Shown in pieces: positions 28,264 through 37,002 of a stretch of DNA of 64,000 nt. Within the stretch, counting starts at the first letter, position 1; each line of letters opens with the position of its first letter. This DNA is from Bacillus methanolicus MGA3 (GTDB taxonomy: Bacteria; Bacillota; Bacilli; Bacillales; Cytobacillaceae). The stretch lies in NCBI RefSeq assembly GCF_000724485.1, contig NZ_CP007739.1:542843-606842 (forward strand), given 5' to 3'. A program made the position numbers and the translations under genes. The notes under the pieces were generated by a model. That model was not told the DNA's origin. It did no database searches and saw only the letters and a list, made by a program, of their open reading frames with translations.

Positions 28264-29157
28264 ATGAAGGGGAACAAATCTATAAATTATTGGAAAAGCG
28301 AATTTATCGGCAGAACACTTGTTACATGCTGCGGATTATTAATTGTAATAGTTACATTATCAATTATTATTTTTATCTGTGGAAAAGGAATACAATCATT
28401 TACACAAAGTAAAATATCTTTTTTTCAAATGATCACATCAACAAAATGGAATCCTAATAGCAGCAATCCATCCTATGGAGCACTTATATTTATTGTTGGA
28501 TCTACACTTGTTTCACTGGGCTCAATAGTTATTAGTACACCCCTTGCAGTTGCATTAGCTATTTTTATGAATTTAATATCACCTAAATTCGGTTCTAAGG
28601 TTCTTCAACCCGTGCTAGAAGTATTGATTGGGATTCCATCTGTTGTCTATGGTTTGTTAGGCGTAACTATCCTAGTTCCTTTACTACGAGATACATTTGG
28701 GGGAGTTGGGTTTAGTTTATTAGCCGGTATTGTTGTACTAAGTATTATGATTTTACCAACCATTACAAGCATCGCATCTGACGCGATTCGAAGTGTTCCT
28801 CATGAATATTTAGAAGCTTCTTATGGATTAGGATCGACGAAGTGGCAAGCGATCAGCAGAGTTGTTGTGCCTGCTGCCAAAAACGGTATATTAACTGGAA
28901 TTGTCCTTGGATTGGCCAGAGCTTTTGGTGAGGCATTAGCTGTACAAATGGTAATAGGGAATACGAATAAATTACCGTCCGGAATATACAGTCCAACTGC
29001 TACGTTAACAGGCATCTTAACAATGGACATGTCTAATACGTTGAATGGAACCGCCTGGAACAACGCACTATGGACATTGGCCATGATTTTATTATTAATT
29101 TCTTTCCTATTTATATTACTCATTCGCTTAATCTCAAGAAGAGGAGGAGCCATGTAA
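28264..29157 (+). CDS. pstC: Phosphate ABC transporter permease PstC
   Basis: A 297-residue permease with six membrane helices. The family hallmarks GIPSVVYGLLG and the EAA loop YLEASYGLGSTKWQAISRVVVPAAKNGI are present. The chosen start is the ATG at 28264, with AAGGAG about 12 bases upstream. Its stop codon shares one base with the pstA start (ATGTAATGA), so the permeases are translationally coupled. Confidence 0.93.
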   Translation: MKGNKSINYWKSEFIGRTLVTCCGLLIVIVTLSIIIFICGKGIQSFTQSKISFFQMITSTKWNPNSSNPSYGALIFIVGSTLVSLGSIVISTPLAVALAIFMNLISPKFGSKVLQPVLEVLIGIPSVVYGLLGVTILVPLLRDTFGGVGFSLLAGIVVLSIMILPTITSIASDAIRSVPHEYLEASYGLGSTKWQAISRVVVPAAKNGILTGIVLGLARAFGEALAVQMVIGNTNKLPSGIYSPTATLTGILTMDMSNTLNGTAWNNALWTLAMILLLISFLFILLIRLISRRGGAM

Positions 29158-30083
29158 TGAAAGCAAGGACTGTTAATAATATATGGACAGGTATACTTTA
29201 TGCTATTGCCGTATCTGTAATAGCGCTGCTGCTATTTTTAGTATCAGAAATTATCATTAAAGGCTGGGGTTTTTGGGATTTTAATTTTTTATTTGGAAGA
29301 CCTAGCAATACACAAGCAGGCGGCGGGATTGGACCACAATTATTCAACTCATTTTATATGCTTATTCTGACATTATTGATTTCAGTTCCTTTAGGATTGG
29401 GAGCAGGCATTTATTTGGCTGAGTATGCAAAAAAAGGTCCATTTTTAAATTTTGTACGATTATGTATTGAAACAATGGCTTCTCTTCCATCTATTGTAGT
29501 CGGTTTGTTTGGTTTACTTGTATTTGTAACAATGACAGGCTGGGGTTACACAGTATTGGGAGGAGCCCTAGTCATCACTATTTTGAATCTTCCAGGTTTG
29601 ACTCGTGTATGCGAAAATGCTATTTCAGATGTTCCTGCTAATGTAAAAGAAGCTAGTCTCGGATTGGGAGCGACTAGATGGCAAACGCTTGTCAAAATTG
29701 TAATTCCTTCAGCTTTACCTCAAATTATTACGGGTATAATTTTGGCTGCAGGGAGAATTTTTGGAGAAGCAGCTGCTCTCATTTACACAGCAGGCTTAAC
29801 AACTCCATTTTTAAACACAAGTGCCAGTCTTTCTAGTCCAGTGAACCCATTTAATATATTTCGTCCTGCAGAGACATTGGCAGTCCATATTTGGAAATTA
29901 AATTCAGAGGGCATTGTCCCTGATGCCAAATTAATCGCTACTAAATCAGCTGCAGTTCTTATTGTTATGGTATTATTGTTTAATATCATAGCCAGATTCG
30001 CAGCTGCAAAACTTCATAATTACTTTACAGGTAACGTTAAAGTGCGTAAGCAAAAAAACATAAAAAAGATAAGATTCATTTAA
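29157..30083 (+). CDS. pstA: Phosphate ABC transporter permease PstA
   Basis: A 308-residue permease with six helices, the motif SLPSIVVGLFG and the EAA loop VKEASLGLGATRWQTLVKIVIPSALPQI. The start is the ATG at 29157, overlapping the pstC stop by one base. A transcription terminator follows immediately, so this is the last gene of the operon. The usual next gene, the ATPase pstB, is absent, as is phoU. Confidence 0.93.
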   Translation: MKARTVNNIWTGILYAIAVSVIALLLFLVSEIIIKGWGFWDFNFLFGRPSNTQAGGGIGPQLFNSFYMLILTLLISVPLGLGAGIYLAEYAKKGPFLNFVRLCIETMASLPSIVVGLFGLLVFVTMTGWGYTVLGGALVITILNLPGLTRVCENAISDVPANVKEASLGLGATRWQTLVKIVIPSALPQIITGIILAAGRIFGEAAALIYTAGLTTPFLNTSASLSSPVNPFNIFRPAETLAVHIWKLNSEGIVPDAKLIATKSAAVLIVMVLLFNIIARFAAAKLHNYFTGNVKVRKQKNIKKIRFI

Positions 30084-30120
30084 AATAAGCTGAATAACAT
30101 AAAATATTATTGTATGTAGG

Positions 30121-30159
30121 AGAGAGCACAGTAATTATAAGATTATTGTGCTCTCTTTT
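30121..30159 (+). terminator. Terminator of pstSCA, target site of the group IIC intron
   Basis: AGAGAGCACA pairs perfectly with TGTGCTCTCT (30147-30156), followed by TTT and then directly by the intron 5' end. Group IIC introns are known to insert just downstream of terminator hairpins, so this is the expected context. Confidence 0.9.
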
Positions 30160-32045
30160 GTGCGCCCGGCATGGGTGTAATCTATAGGGTGCAAGTCCCG
30201 AGCTGTGAAGGCAGAAGTAGCAGTTAGCATAACGCAAGGGTGTCCGTGGTAACGCGGAATCTGAAGGAAGCGGACGGCAAACTTCCGGTCTGAGGAATAC
30301 GAACTTCATATAAGGCTAGGTATCACTGGGTGAGTTTGCAAAACAAAACAAAGCCCTTTCTGCCGAAGGTGATACAGAGTAAATGAAGCAGATAGATGGA
30401 AGGAAAGATTACACTCTTACCCGGGGAGATCTGACTGGCACGCCAAGTAATCTTGGTAACCTATCTAGCGATAGATAGCTGAGCAGTCAGAAGTCAGCAG
30501 AGGTCATAGTACTCTTTCGAGCTCGAGACGAAAGAGGAAGGACCGAACAATTAAGGAGAACGAAACACTACGCGTTCATCTTCTGTGTTGAAGCAGACAA
30601 TCCGGCAGGACTTACTTGAAGGAGGAAGTGGTGAATCCCACGGGGGACTTCAAGAGGGTGGAGCAGAAGATGGCACAAATAGAGGGATTCGTTCACGTGG
30701 AGAGGATATCTATGTTGATGGAACTGATTTTGTCACGGGAAAATCTCCTAACGGCATTAAAACGAGTTGAACAGAATAAAGGAAGTCACGGAGTAGATGG
30801 CATGCCCGCAAAAGACCTACGGAGACACCTCTATGAAAACTGGGACTCCATTCGACAGTCGTTAAGAGAGGGAACCTACAAACCCTTACCCGTTCGTCGA
30901 GTCGAAATCCCGAAACCGAACGGCGGAGTAAGACTTCTAGGTATCCCCACCGTGACTGATCGTTTCATTCAACAAGCGATGGCCCAAGTGTTAACGAGAA
31001 TCTTCGATCCGACCTTCTCTGAACATAGCTACGGCTTTCGCCCAAGCCGCAGAGGACATGACGCGGTCAGGAAAGCAAAGGGCTATATCAAAGAAGGATA
31101 TCGCTGGGTGGTCGATATAGACTTAGAGAAATTCTTTGACAAGGTGAACCACGACAAACTGATGGGGATCTTGGCGAAAACGATCGAAGATCGGATTTTA
31201 CTTAAGTTAATCCGCCGGTATCTTCAATCAGGCGTGATGATAAATGGAGTGGTAATGGAAACAGACATGGGAACGCCACAAGGTGGACCGCTTAGTCCAC
31301 TATTATCAAACATCATGCTTCACGAGTTGGACAAGGAACTTGAGAAACGTGGACATAAATTTGTACGGTACGCGGATGACTGTAATATCTACGTGAAAAC
31401 AAAGAAAGCAGGAATTCGTGTCATGAACTCCATTACTAACTTTATCGAGAAGGAATTAAAGCTCAAGGTAAATAAAGAGAAATCGGCGGTAGACCGTCCT
31501 TGGAAACGGAAGTTTCTCGGTTTTAGCTTTACACCAAACAAAACACCCAAGATACGGATGGCGAAAGAAAGTGTGAAACGATTCAAGAACAAGATCCGTG
31601 AAATCACATCCAGATCCAAACCGTATCGAATGGAGGAAAGAATTGAGAAACTGAACATGTACCTAATGGGATGGTGTGGATATTTTGCCTTGGCAGATAC
31701 ACCAAGCAAGTTCAAAGAATTTGATGAATGGATAAGACGAAGACTTCGAATGTGTTTATGGAAAGAGTGGAAAACGCCGAAAACAAGAATTCGGAAACTT
31801 AGAGCATTAGGTGTTCCAAGTCATAAAGCAATCGAGTGGGGCAATACACGCAAGAAATACTGGCGGATTGCCTGCAGTCCCATTCTACACAAAACCCTCG
31901 ATAACTCCTACTGGAGTCAACAAGGGTTAAGAAGTCTATTCGAGAGATATCATTTTCTACGTCATACTTAATTGAACCGCCGTATACCGAACGGTACGTA
32001 CGGTGGTGTGAGAGGTCGGGGGTTAGTCACCCCCTCCTACTCGAT
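30160..32045 (+). mobile_element. Group IIC intron, complete
   Basis: The RNA starts with GTGCGCCC, the group II 5' consensus, right after the terminator hairpin of pstSCA. The 5' ribozyme region covers about 450 bases, the maturase is in domain IV, and domain V is seen at about 31976-32012 (CCGCCGTATACC...GGTACGTACGGTGG, with the CGC triad of class C introns). The 3' end is set after CTACTCGAT at 32045; this may be off by one or two bases. The element is about 1.9 kb and looks intact. Insertion behind a terminator and lack of an endonuclease domain both fit class IIC. Confidence 0.9.
30616..31971 (+). CDS. ltrA: Group IIC intron reverse transcriptase/maturase
   Basis: The intron-encoded protein, up to 451 residues, helps the intron splice and reverse-transcribes it into new sites. 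Reverse transcriptase blocks are in order: RRVEIPKPNGGVRLLGIPTV, FDPTFSEHSYGFRPSRRGHDAV, VVDIDLEKFFDKVNHD, GTPQGGPLSPLL and the active-site FVRYADDCNIY. Maturase domain X follows, and the protein ends without an HNH endonuclease domain. It is clearly related to the thermostable Geobacillus GsI-IIC enzyme. The start is uncertain: the frame opens with TTG at 30616, but AAGGAGG at about 30617-30624 fits better with GTG at 30631; an ATG at 30670 is another option. Confidence 0.92.
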   Translation: MKEEVVNPTGDFKRVEQKMAQIEGFVHVERISMLMELILSRENLLTALKRVEQNKGSHGVDGMPAKDLRRHLYENWDSIRQSLREGTYKPLPVRRVEIPKPNGGVRLLGIPTVTDRFIQQAMAQVLTRIFDPTFSEHSYGFRPSRRGHDAVRKAKGYIKEGYRWVVDIDLEKFFDKVNHDKLMGILAKTIEDRILLKLIRRYLQSGVMINGVVMETDMGTPQGGPLSPLLSNIMLHELDKELEKRGHKFVRYADDCNIYVKTKKAGIRVMNSITNFIEKELKLKVNKEKSAVDRPWKRKFLGFSFTPNKTPKIRMAKESVKRFKNKIREITSRSKPYRMEERIEKLNMYLMGWCGYFALADTPSKFKEFDEWIRRRLRMCLWKEWKTPKTRIRKLRALGVPSHKAIEWGNTRKKYWRIACSPILHKTLDNSYWSQQGLRSLFERYHFLRHT

Positions 32046-32250
32046 TAGTTGCTTCAAAAGGTGAAACATCAATGATGATTTAAGATCAAAAATCTATACT
32101 TCACACATCTCCTTCAATCGGTAAATGAAGCGATGTTCATGAAAAATTAATTTTTTATGGATGGTCTTTCGCAAAGTTATTTGGATTTTATAAGAATTTA
32201 AATATGGATTCAGTAATGATGTTAGAATTTCTATCACATTTTTGATTCTG

Positions 32251-32267
32251 TGTCAGATTTTCTTACA
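32251..32267 (+). promoter_or_regulatory. TnrA box in the tnrA promoter
   Basis: TGTCAGATTTTCTTACA fits TGTNANAWWWTMTNACA at all positions. The nearest -10 is TATAAT at 32297-32302, placing the transcription start near 32309 and the box centre (32259) at about -50, the known activation distance for TnrA in B. subtilis. No good -35 is present, in line with activator dependence. This indicates autoregulation. Confidence 0.85.
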
Positions 32268-32346
32268 TAATTATATTAATATCCAGTTGTTATATGTATA
32301 ATTTAAAAAAAGATAGTGATTACGATAGAGGTGTGAAAGGTGTGAA

Positions 32347-32691
32347 ATGACTATGGCGAATGATCTTTCATATAAAACAAGAAAAGTAATCACGATAGGG
32401 ATCGTCAGTGAACTGACAGGATTATCAGAACGGCAAATTCGATACTATGAGGAAAGAAAACTTATTTTTCCAGAACGAACGGAAGGAGGCAACAGAAAAT
32501 ATTCCTTTGCTGATGTAGAACAGCTTATAGAAATTGCTAATAAACGGGAAGAGGGTATTCAAACATATGAAATCAGGCAGGAAATGCTAAAAGCAAAAGA
32601 AAAGAGAAAAGAAGTGGACAGAAAGGTGCGTGATCAAATGCTGCGAGGGCAAATAAACGCAAGGTTTGGTATTCAAAAAGAATTGAAATAA
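32347..32691 (+). CDS. tnrA: Nitrogen regulator TnrA
   Basis: A 114-residue MerR-family regulator. The DNA-binding segment [15 protein letters not shown] (here [26 protein letters not shown]) and [19 protein letters not shown] match B. subtilis TnrA (110 residues). The C-terminal [15 protein letters not shown] corresponds to the TnrA tail that binds feedback-inhibited glutamine synthetase. This tail, and the lack of a glnA neighbour, separate it from GlnR. TnrA activates nitrogen-scavenging genes when glutamine is low. AAAGGTG precedes the ATG. A perfect TnrA box lies upstream, and another precedes amtB in this window. Confidence 0.93.
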   Translation: MTMANDLSYKTRKVITIGIVSELTGLSERQIRYYEERKLIFPERTEGGNRKYSFADVEQLIEIANKREEGIQTYEIRQEMLKAKEKRKEVDRKVRDQMLRGQINARFGIQKELK

Positions 32692-32824
32692 TTTCTGGTT
32701 TTACTTTACGGTTGATATCCGCTTTTTTAGGGCATGATAAAATATACGTTTTTAACCTTCTCCATAGGTTCATATATTGATTATAGGAGCCGGGATAGGC
32801 AAAACCAAAAATGGAGGAAAGCGG

Positions 32825-33796
32825 ATGTCTGTTATAAAAGAGATTGACGAGAAGTTATCCAAGCAGTTCTGGGAGTTCATGGGGGAAATAATTCGAGATA
32901 CCAACCAGACAAAGAAGGTGCTTTACCACTATACAAGCCTGGATCGCTTTATGGGAATGATCGAAAACAATAACCTCTGGATGTCCAAAGGAAATTTTCT
33001 TAATGATTCAAGCGAACTTATTTATATTGAAAAAATTGCTAATGATACGATAAAAAAGCTCGAGGACCGGATTATCGAAAAGTATGGAAACAGCGAATCT
33101 GAAGCTTTGCTAAGAATCGATTTTCTGAAGCAATTAAGGGTTGCAATCGAAAAATTTATTCATGATATAACCATTGATGACTTTGAAGTTTATGTACTCT
33201 CTTTAACGCAAAATCAGGATTCATTGACTCTCTGGTACCATTATTCTAAAGGAGACGGCTATAATATTGGCTTTTCGACAGATGCATTGATTGATAAGAT
33301 GAATGCGGTGAAAAAAAGAATTGAACATGAATTCAACCTTTTTTATGGAAAAGTTATTTATGATAATGATCAACAGGAAAAAATGTTAATAGAATCATTA
33401 ATCCGTTCATTTGATTGTATTTATCAATTTAAAGACCGTTTTCGTTTTGAAGAATTGGCTGAAAATTTGCATCATCATTTTTTTTCGGTTATCGTGTCTT
33501 TTTCGATCTTTTTTAAGCACGAATCGTTTCGAAATGAAGAGGAGTATCGGATTGCTTTGACAAGAAGAAGAGAAAGGAAACACGAAACCGAAGTACTTTT
33601 TAGAGCAAGAAATGGAATTATTATTCCTTATATTCAGATTTATTTTGCTGAAAAACTTCCTGTTCGACATGTTACCATCGGGCCGAAAAATAATATTGGG
33701 ATTGCTAAAAATGGTGTTGAATATTATTTGAGAAATAAAGGCTACAATTTGGATGAAATTACTGTCAGCAAATCAGTAGCCACATTAAGGTATTAG
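32825..33796 (+). CDS. DUF2971-family protein of unknown function
   Basis: A 323-residue cytosolic protein of the DUF2971 type. The family pattern is clear: LYHYTSLDRFMGMIENNNLWMSKGNFLNDSSEL near residue 35, LSLTQNQDSLTLWYHYSKGDGYNIGFSTD near 130, and FRNEEEYRIAL near 235. The order H-Y...S...E recalls the ADP-ribosyltransferase fold, but this is only my inference. No enzyme activity is established for the family. The start is the ATG at 32825 behind GGAGGAAAG. It follows tnrA on the same strand by 133 bases and may have its own promoter (TTGATA at 32712, then GATAAA). A terminator follows. Confidence 0.7.
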   Translation: MSVIKEIDEKLSKQFWEFMGEIIRDTNQTKKVLYHYTSLDRFMGMIENNNLWMSKGNFLNDSSELIYIEKIANDTIKKLEDRIIEKYGNSESEALLRIDFLKQLRVAIEKFIHDITIDDFEVYVLSLTQNQDSLTLWYHYSKGDGYNIGFSTDALIDKMNAVKKRIEHEFNLFYGKVIYDNDQQEKMLIESLIRSFDCIYQFKDRFRFEELAENLHHHFFSVIVSFSIFFKHESFRNEEEYRIALTRRRERKHETEVLFRARNGIIIPYIQIYFAEKLPVRHVTIGPKNNIGIAKNGVEYYLRNKGYNLDEITVSKSVATLRY

Positions 33797-33851
33797 AAAT
33801 GCACTCATAAAGGGATCTGCCAATGAAAAATTAGAGTTTATCAATTGAAAT

Positions 33852-33880
33852 GAGTCCCTGAAAAACGGGACCCTTTTTTT
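33852..33880 (+). terminator. Rho-independent terminator
   Basis: GGTCCC-type stem: GTCCC pairs with GGGAC around TGAAAAAC, followed by seven T, behind the DUF2971 gene. Confidence 0.75.
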
Positions 33881-33952
33881 ATTGTTTCAATTCTGGATTT
33901 TGAAAATTGTCCGGCGTCAGGCCAGTCTTCATTCTCGAATAAACTTTTTGAA

Positions 33953-34213
33953 CTATTCTTTCTGCTTATTTACTAAGCTTTGCTCAGCCATTTTTATAAG
34001 TTCGCGAACCATGCTGCCACCAATATTTCCTCCAATTTTTCCTGCTTGCTGGGCAGTCAGGTTGCCATTATATCCTTTTTCAAGAGGTATTCCAGCCTCT
34101 TCTGCAATTTCAAACTTTGCTTCATCGGGATTTTTTGCCCCGCTGATTTTTGCTTTTAGCTGATCGAGTCCTTCTCTTGCTTCCGGAACGAGAATTTTGT
34201 TTTTCTTTGCCAA
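33953..34213 (-). CDS. Alpha/beta-type small acid-soluble spore protein
   Basis: An 86-residue DNA-binding spore protein that coats and protects spore DNA and is degraded at germination. The sequence has ILVPEAREGLDQLKAKIS and the conserved second DNA-binding helix GGNIGGSMVRELIKMAEQ. The GPR protease recognition stretch is represented by KFEIAEEAG. It is somewhat longer than typical SASP (about 65-72) because of an insertion in the middle (SGAKNPDEA). The start is a TTG, 7 bases behind AAAGGAGGG; the frame extends further up but without a ribosome binding site. Expression in the forespore is expected. Confidence 0.9.
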   Translation of the reverse strand: MAKKNKILVPEAREGLDQLKAKISGAKNPDEAKFEIAEEAGIPLEKGYNGNLTAQQAGKIGGNIGGSMVRELIKMAEQSLVNKQKE

Positions 34214-34314
34214 ATAGATCCCTCCTTTACAGTTAGTTTTTCCTGATAGAGAAAAATATGCTGGCGACAAGCGTGGAAAAATATTTCATCATAACCAACG
34301 TTTTTTAAATTAAC

Positions 34315-34345
34315 AAATAAAAGGGAACAGGCTTGGCCAGTTCCC
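34315..34345 (-). terminator. Rho-independent terminator of the VOC gene
   Basis: On the minus strand GGGAAC pairs with GTTCCC over an 11-base loop with inner TGGCCA, followed by TTTTATTT. Confidence 0.65.
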
Positions 34346-34423
34346 TGGGATTCTTATATGAAGATTTTCAACTCACTGTTATAGGTTCATAAAATTATTG
34401 TCCCACAATGAGCGTAACCGCCT

Positions 34424-34786
34424 TTATCCTTTTAATACAAATGTGTTTCCGTCCTCATCGAGAAATGTCACAAAAGTTCCCCATTGCATTTGCTTCGGTT
34501 CTCCTTCGAATTGGACTCCATTTGCCTTCATTTTTTCATAAGTGGACTGTATATCATCACACACAAAAACGATCGATGGCTTCATTTGCTCCCAGCCTTT
34601 CATCATTGCTTTCGGGTAGAGGACAAGTGCTGTTTCGGCTCCTTTTGGTCCTACTTCGAGCCAGCTGCCGCCCGGGCCCATTGGAGTTTCGCGAAATACT
34701 TCAAATCCGACTTTTTCCGTCCAAAATGCTTTTGCTTTTTGCTGGTCTTCCACATAAACTGCGGCAGTTGCTATTTTTGTTATCAT
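34424..34786 (-). CDS. VOC-superfamily protein (glyoxalase/bleomycin-resistance fold)
   Basis: A 120-residue protein of the vicinal-oxygen-chelate fold with two beta-alpha-beta-beta-beta modules. It begins ITKIATAAVYVEDQQKAKAFWTEKVGFEVFRE, the standard first module, and ends GTFVTFLDEDGNTFVL, where the last Glu or Asp usually binds metal. Family members include dioxygenases, glyoxalases and drug-binding proteins; nothing here assigns a substrate. It is alone, with a terminator at 34315-34345. Confidence 0.85.
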   Translation of the reverse strand: MITKIATAAVYVEDQQKAKAFWTEKVGFEVFRETPMGPGGSWLEVGPKGAETALVLYPKAMMKGWEQMKPSIVFVCDDIQSTYEKMKANGVQFEGEPKQMQWGTFVTFLDEDGNTFVLKG

Positions 34787-34928
34787 GGTTTTTCCTCCCT
34801 ATAAAGTTTTGACATATGAACTTTATCATATTGGTGAATTCCTGTCTTGTAAAGAAACGACATCCTTTGATTTCCCCATACTTTCAAATATTCTCAAAAT
34901 CCACTTTTTGTATTCAATAGGAGTTAAG

Positions 34929-35111
34929 CTAATTTAATGTTTGGGATTTTTTAGGAAATGGGCATAGTCCAAAATGAAAAATCATCTCATGGCAGCCGTC
35001 AGGCCAGATAATCTCCCTTGAATCGGGCTCTGCATAAGTCCGCTCTAAATACCAAAACCACTTAACAAAAGGCTGCAATTTTACATCTGGCCGTCTTTCT
35101 TCGTATCGCAT
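34929..35111 (-). pseudogene. Remnant of an AraC-type regulator (N-terminal DUF6597 domain)
   Basis: The 60 codons read MRYEERRPDVKLQPFVKWFWYLER and EIIWPDGCHEMIFHFG, a close match to the beginning of AraC-type regulators with the DUF6597 N-terminal domain. After HFG the match ends and the frame stops within 14 residues. The remaining about 200 residues, including both helix-turn-helix motifs, are missing from downstream sequence. A ribosome binding site-like GGGGGAAAAT still precedes the ATG. This looks like a truncated relic, though a small protein could still be made. Confidence 0.6.
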
Positions 35112-35329
35112 ATTTTCCCCCGCAATAAAAGAGAATTCATAAACAAATTATAACAAGATTTACGCAATATGATGAATATCTCCCCAAAACTCTTAACACT
35201 TTTATGTTTGTGAACAAATTCTGAAAAAGGAGCTTTTTGAAAATTAAGATGAATTTAAGGTTGGCTGAACGAGGGGTTAAGGTAAAGCGATTATATTCAT
35301 TTTGTAGAGAGTGAAGGAGGAAGGTTGTA

Positions 35330-36241
35330 ATGAAGAATTTGATTATTGAAACAAGGAATCTTTCAAAGAAGTTTGGAAGTTTTACGGCAGTAGACAATAT
35401 TGATTTAAGTGTACCTAAGGGCAAAATTTACGGTTTTCTTGGTCCGAATGGAGCCGGAAAGTCCACAACCATTCGAATGCTTCTTGGTTTAATCAAGCCG
35501 TCAAAGGGCAGTGTCCACTTGTTCGGTAAACCAATTGACACGAACAGAATGGAGATTCTCAAAAAAGTTGGATCTTTGGTGGAAACCCCTTCTTATTACG
35601 GTCATTTAACGGCATATGAAAACCTTGAGATTACAAGAAAAATTCTTGAGGTTGATAAAAAAGAGATTGATAGAGTTTTAGACATTGTGAAACTCTCAGA
35701 TGTTAAAAATAAGCTGGTAAAAAAATATTCGTTAGGAATGAAGCAGCGTCTTGGTATTGCCCAGGCTCTTCTTGGAAAGCCTGAACTGCTGATTCTGGAC
35801 GAACCGACAAACGGCCTTGATCCGGCAGGAATTCAAGAGATACGCCATTTAATTAAAACTTTGCCAGAAAAAACGGGAATGACAGTATTGGTGTCAAGCC
35901 ATATCTTAAGTGAAATCGAGCTGATTGCGAATCATGTTGGAATTATCCATAAAGGAAAACTAATCTTTCAGGGAACAATTGATGAACTTCGTGCAAGAGG
36001 AGAGTCGCATATTATTGTCGGAGCAAGTCCGATCCACGAGGCTGCAAATTTTTTGAAAGAAGGAGGATATTCCATAAAGGTGAGAGAGACAGAAATTATT
36101 GTGGAAAATCATTCCGTCAATCCTGCACAAATTAACAGAGAACTTGTTCTTAGTAAATTCGATGTTTATTACCTGAGCGAAAAGAAAGAGACGCTCGAGC
36201 AAATTTTTTTGAATATTACTGGAAAGGAGGACGGGAGATGA
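35330..36241 (+). CDS. ABC transporter ATP-binding protein (LanF/bacitracin-resistance type)
   Basis: A 303-residue ATPase that powers an ABC-2-type exporter. Walker A is GPNGAGKST near residue 40, the signature is YSLGMKQRLGIAQAL, Walker B is LLILDEPTNGLDPAG, and the switch histidine is in VSSHILSEIE. The C-terminal 80 residues form the extension usual in BcrA/LanF proteins. It heads a five-gene operon with two permeases and a two-component system. By organisation this is a lantibiotic or peptide-antibiotic immunity exporter; its inducer is unknown. Its stop overlaps the next start as ATGA. Confidence 0.9.
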   Translation: MKNLIIETRNLSKKFGSFTAVDNIDLSVPKGKIYGFLGPNGAGKSTTIRMLLGLIKPSKGSVHLFGKPIDTNRMEILKKVGSLVETPSYYGHLTAYENLEITRKILEVDKKEIDRVLDIVKLSDVKNKLVKKYSLGMKQRLGIAQALLGKPELLILDEPTNGLDPAGIQEIRHLIKTLPEKTGMTVLVSSHILSEIELIANHVGIIHKGKLIFQGTIDELRARGESHIIVGASPIHEAANFLKEGGYSIKVRETEIIVENHSVNPAQINRELVLSKFDVYYLSEKKETLEQIFLNITGKEDGR

Positions 36242-36990
36242 GGTTCTTAAATCTGGTAACAACTGACTTTCTCAAGCAAAAAAGAGGGCTCATTTGGTTG
36301 TTTTTATCCGTGATTCCGCTCGGAACGACTTCTGCCATGTTTTTGGATATGTACATCAGATACGATGATTACCTATATTTCCGGGCGCAGGAAAAAGGGA
36401 TTTCATCGTGGGAAATGCTTCTCCTCGAAAATCATTTAGTCTTAAATTGGGGGCTGTTTTTGCCAGTGTTCGTAGCTGTAATCAGTGCTATTATCCATTA
36501 TACAGAAACAAAACAAGGCGCCTGGAAGAGTCTATTAAGTTTGCCGGTTTCCAGAACATCAGCGTTTCTCTCAAAATTTTTGGTCATTGTTTTTTTCGGC
36601 TGCCTATTGATAATTTTGAATTCGCTTGGTCTTTTTCTTGTTGGAAAAATCATTGATTTTCCGGAGCCGTTTGCAGCCGATCTGTACATGAAATATGTTT
36701 TTTACCAATTTGCCGGTATTCTCGGTGCAGCAGCCATTCATAATTGGTTAAGTTTACTGTTGAAAAATCAAATCCATGCTATTTTGATCGGATTTCTCGG
36801 TATGATCATTTCAACCATTCTATTATATCAAGCCCCTAAATTGAAGGGATTTTCACCTTATCTTTATCCCTATTTTGCTTATTCGCTAGAGGGAAATGAG
36901 CAAGCTGCAGCTATCGTTGGCGGAGTTTTGTCTTGTGCCGTCTTTTTATCAATAGGAATTTTTGAATTTAGAAGAAGGGATATTTTATGA
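36238..36990 (+). CDS. ABC-2 permease, lantibiotic-immunity type (LanE-like)
   Basis: A 250-residue membrane protein with six predicted helices. The stretch HYTETKQGAWKSLLSLPVSRTSAFLSKFLVI is the conserved region of the MutE/EpiE/LanE permease family, where the first loop precedes the second helix. It overlaps the ATPase gene by four bases and is followed by a second, related permease after 12 bases, forming a LanFEG-like exporter. Confidence 0.85.
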   Translation: MRFLNLVTTDFLKQKRGLIWLFLSVIPLGTTSAMFLDMYIRYDDYLYFRAQEKGISSWEMLLLENHLVLNWGLFLPVFVAVISAIIHYTETKQGAWKSLLSLPVSRTSAFLSKFLVIVFFGCLLIILNSLGLFLVGKIIDFPEPFAADLYMKYVFYQFAGILGAAAIHNWLSLLLKNQIHAILIGFLGMIISTILLYQAPKLKGFSPYLYPYFAYSLEGNEQAAAIVGGVLSCAVFLSIGIFEFRRRDIL

Positions 36991-37002
36991 GGAGGAAGAA
37001 AC

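Noticed and set aside
32347..32691. Assignment of the MerR-type regulator as GlnR.
   Set aside because: The N-terminus and the short C-terminal tail match TnrA, glnA is not adjacent, and the promoter carries a box at the activation distance.
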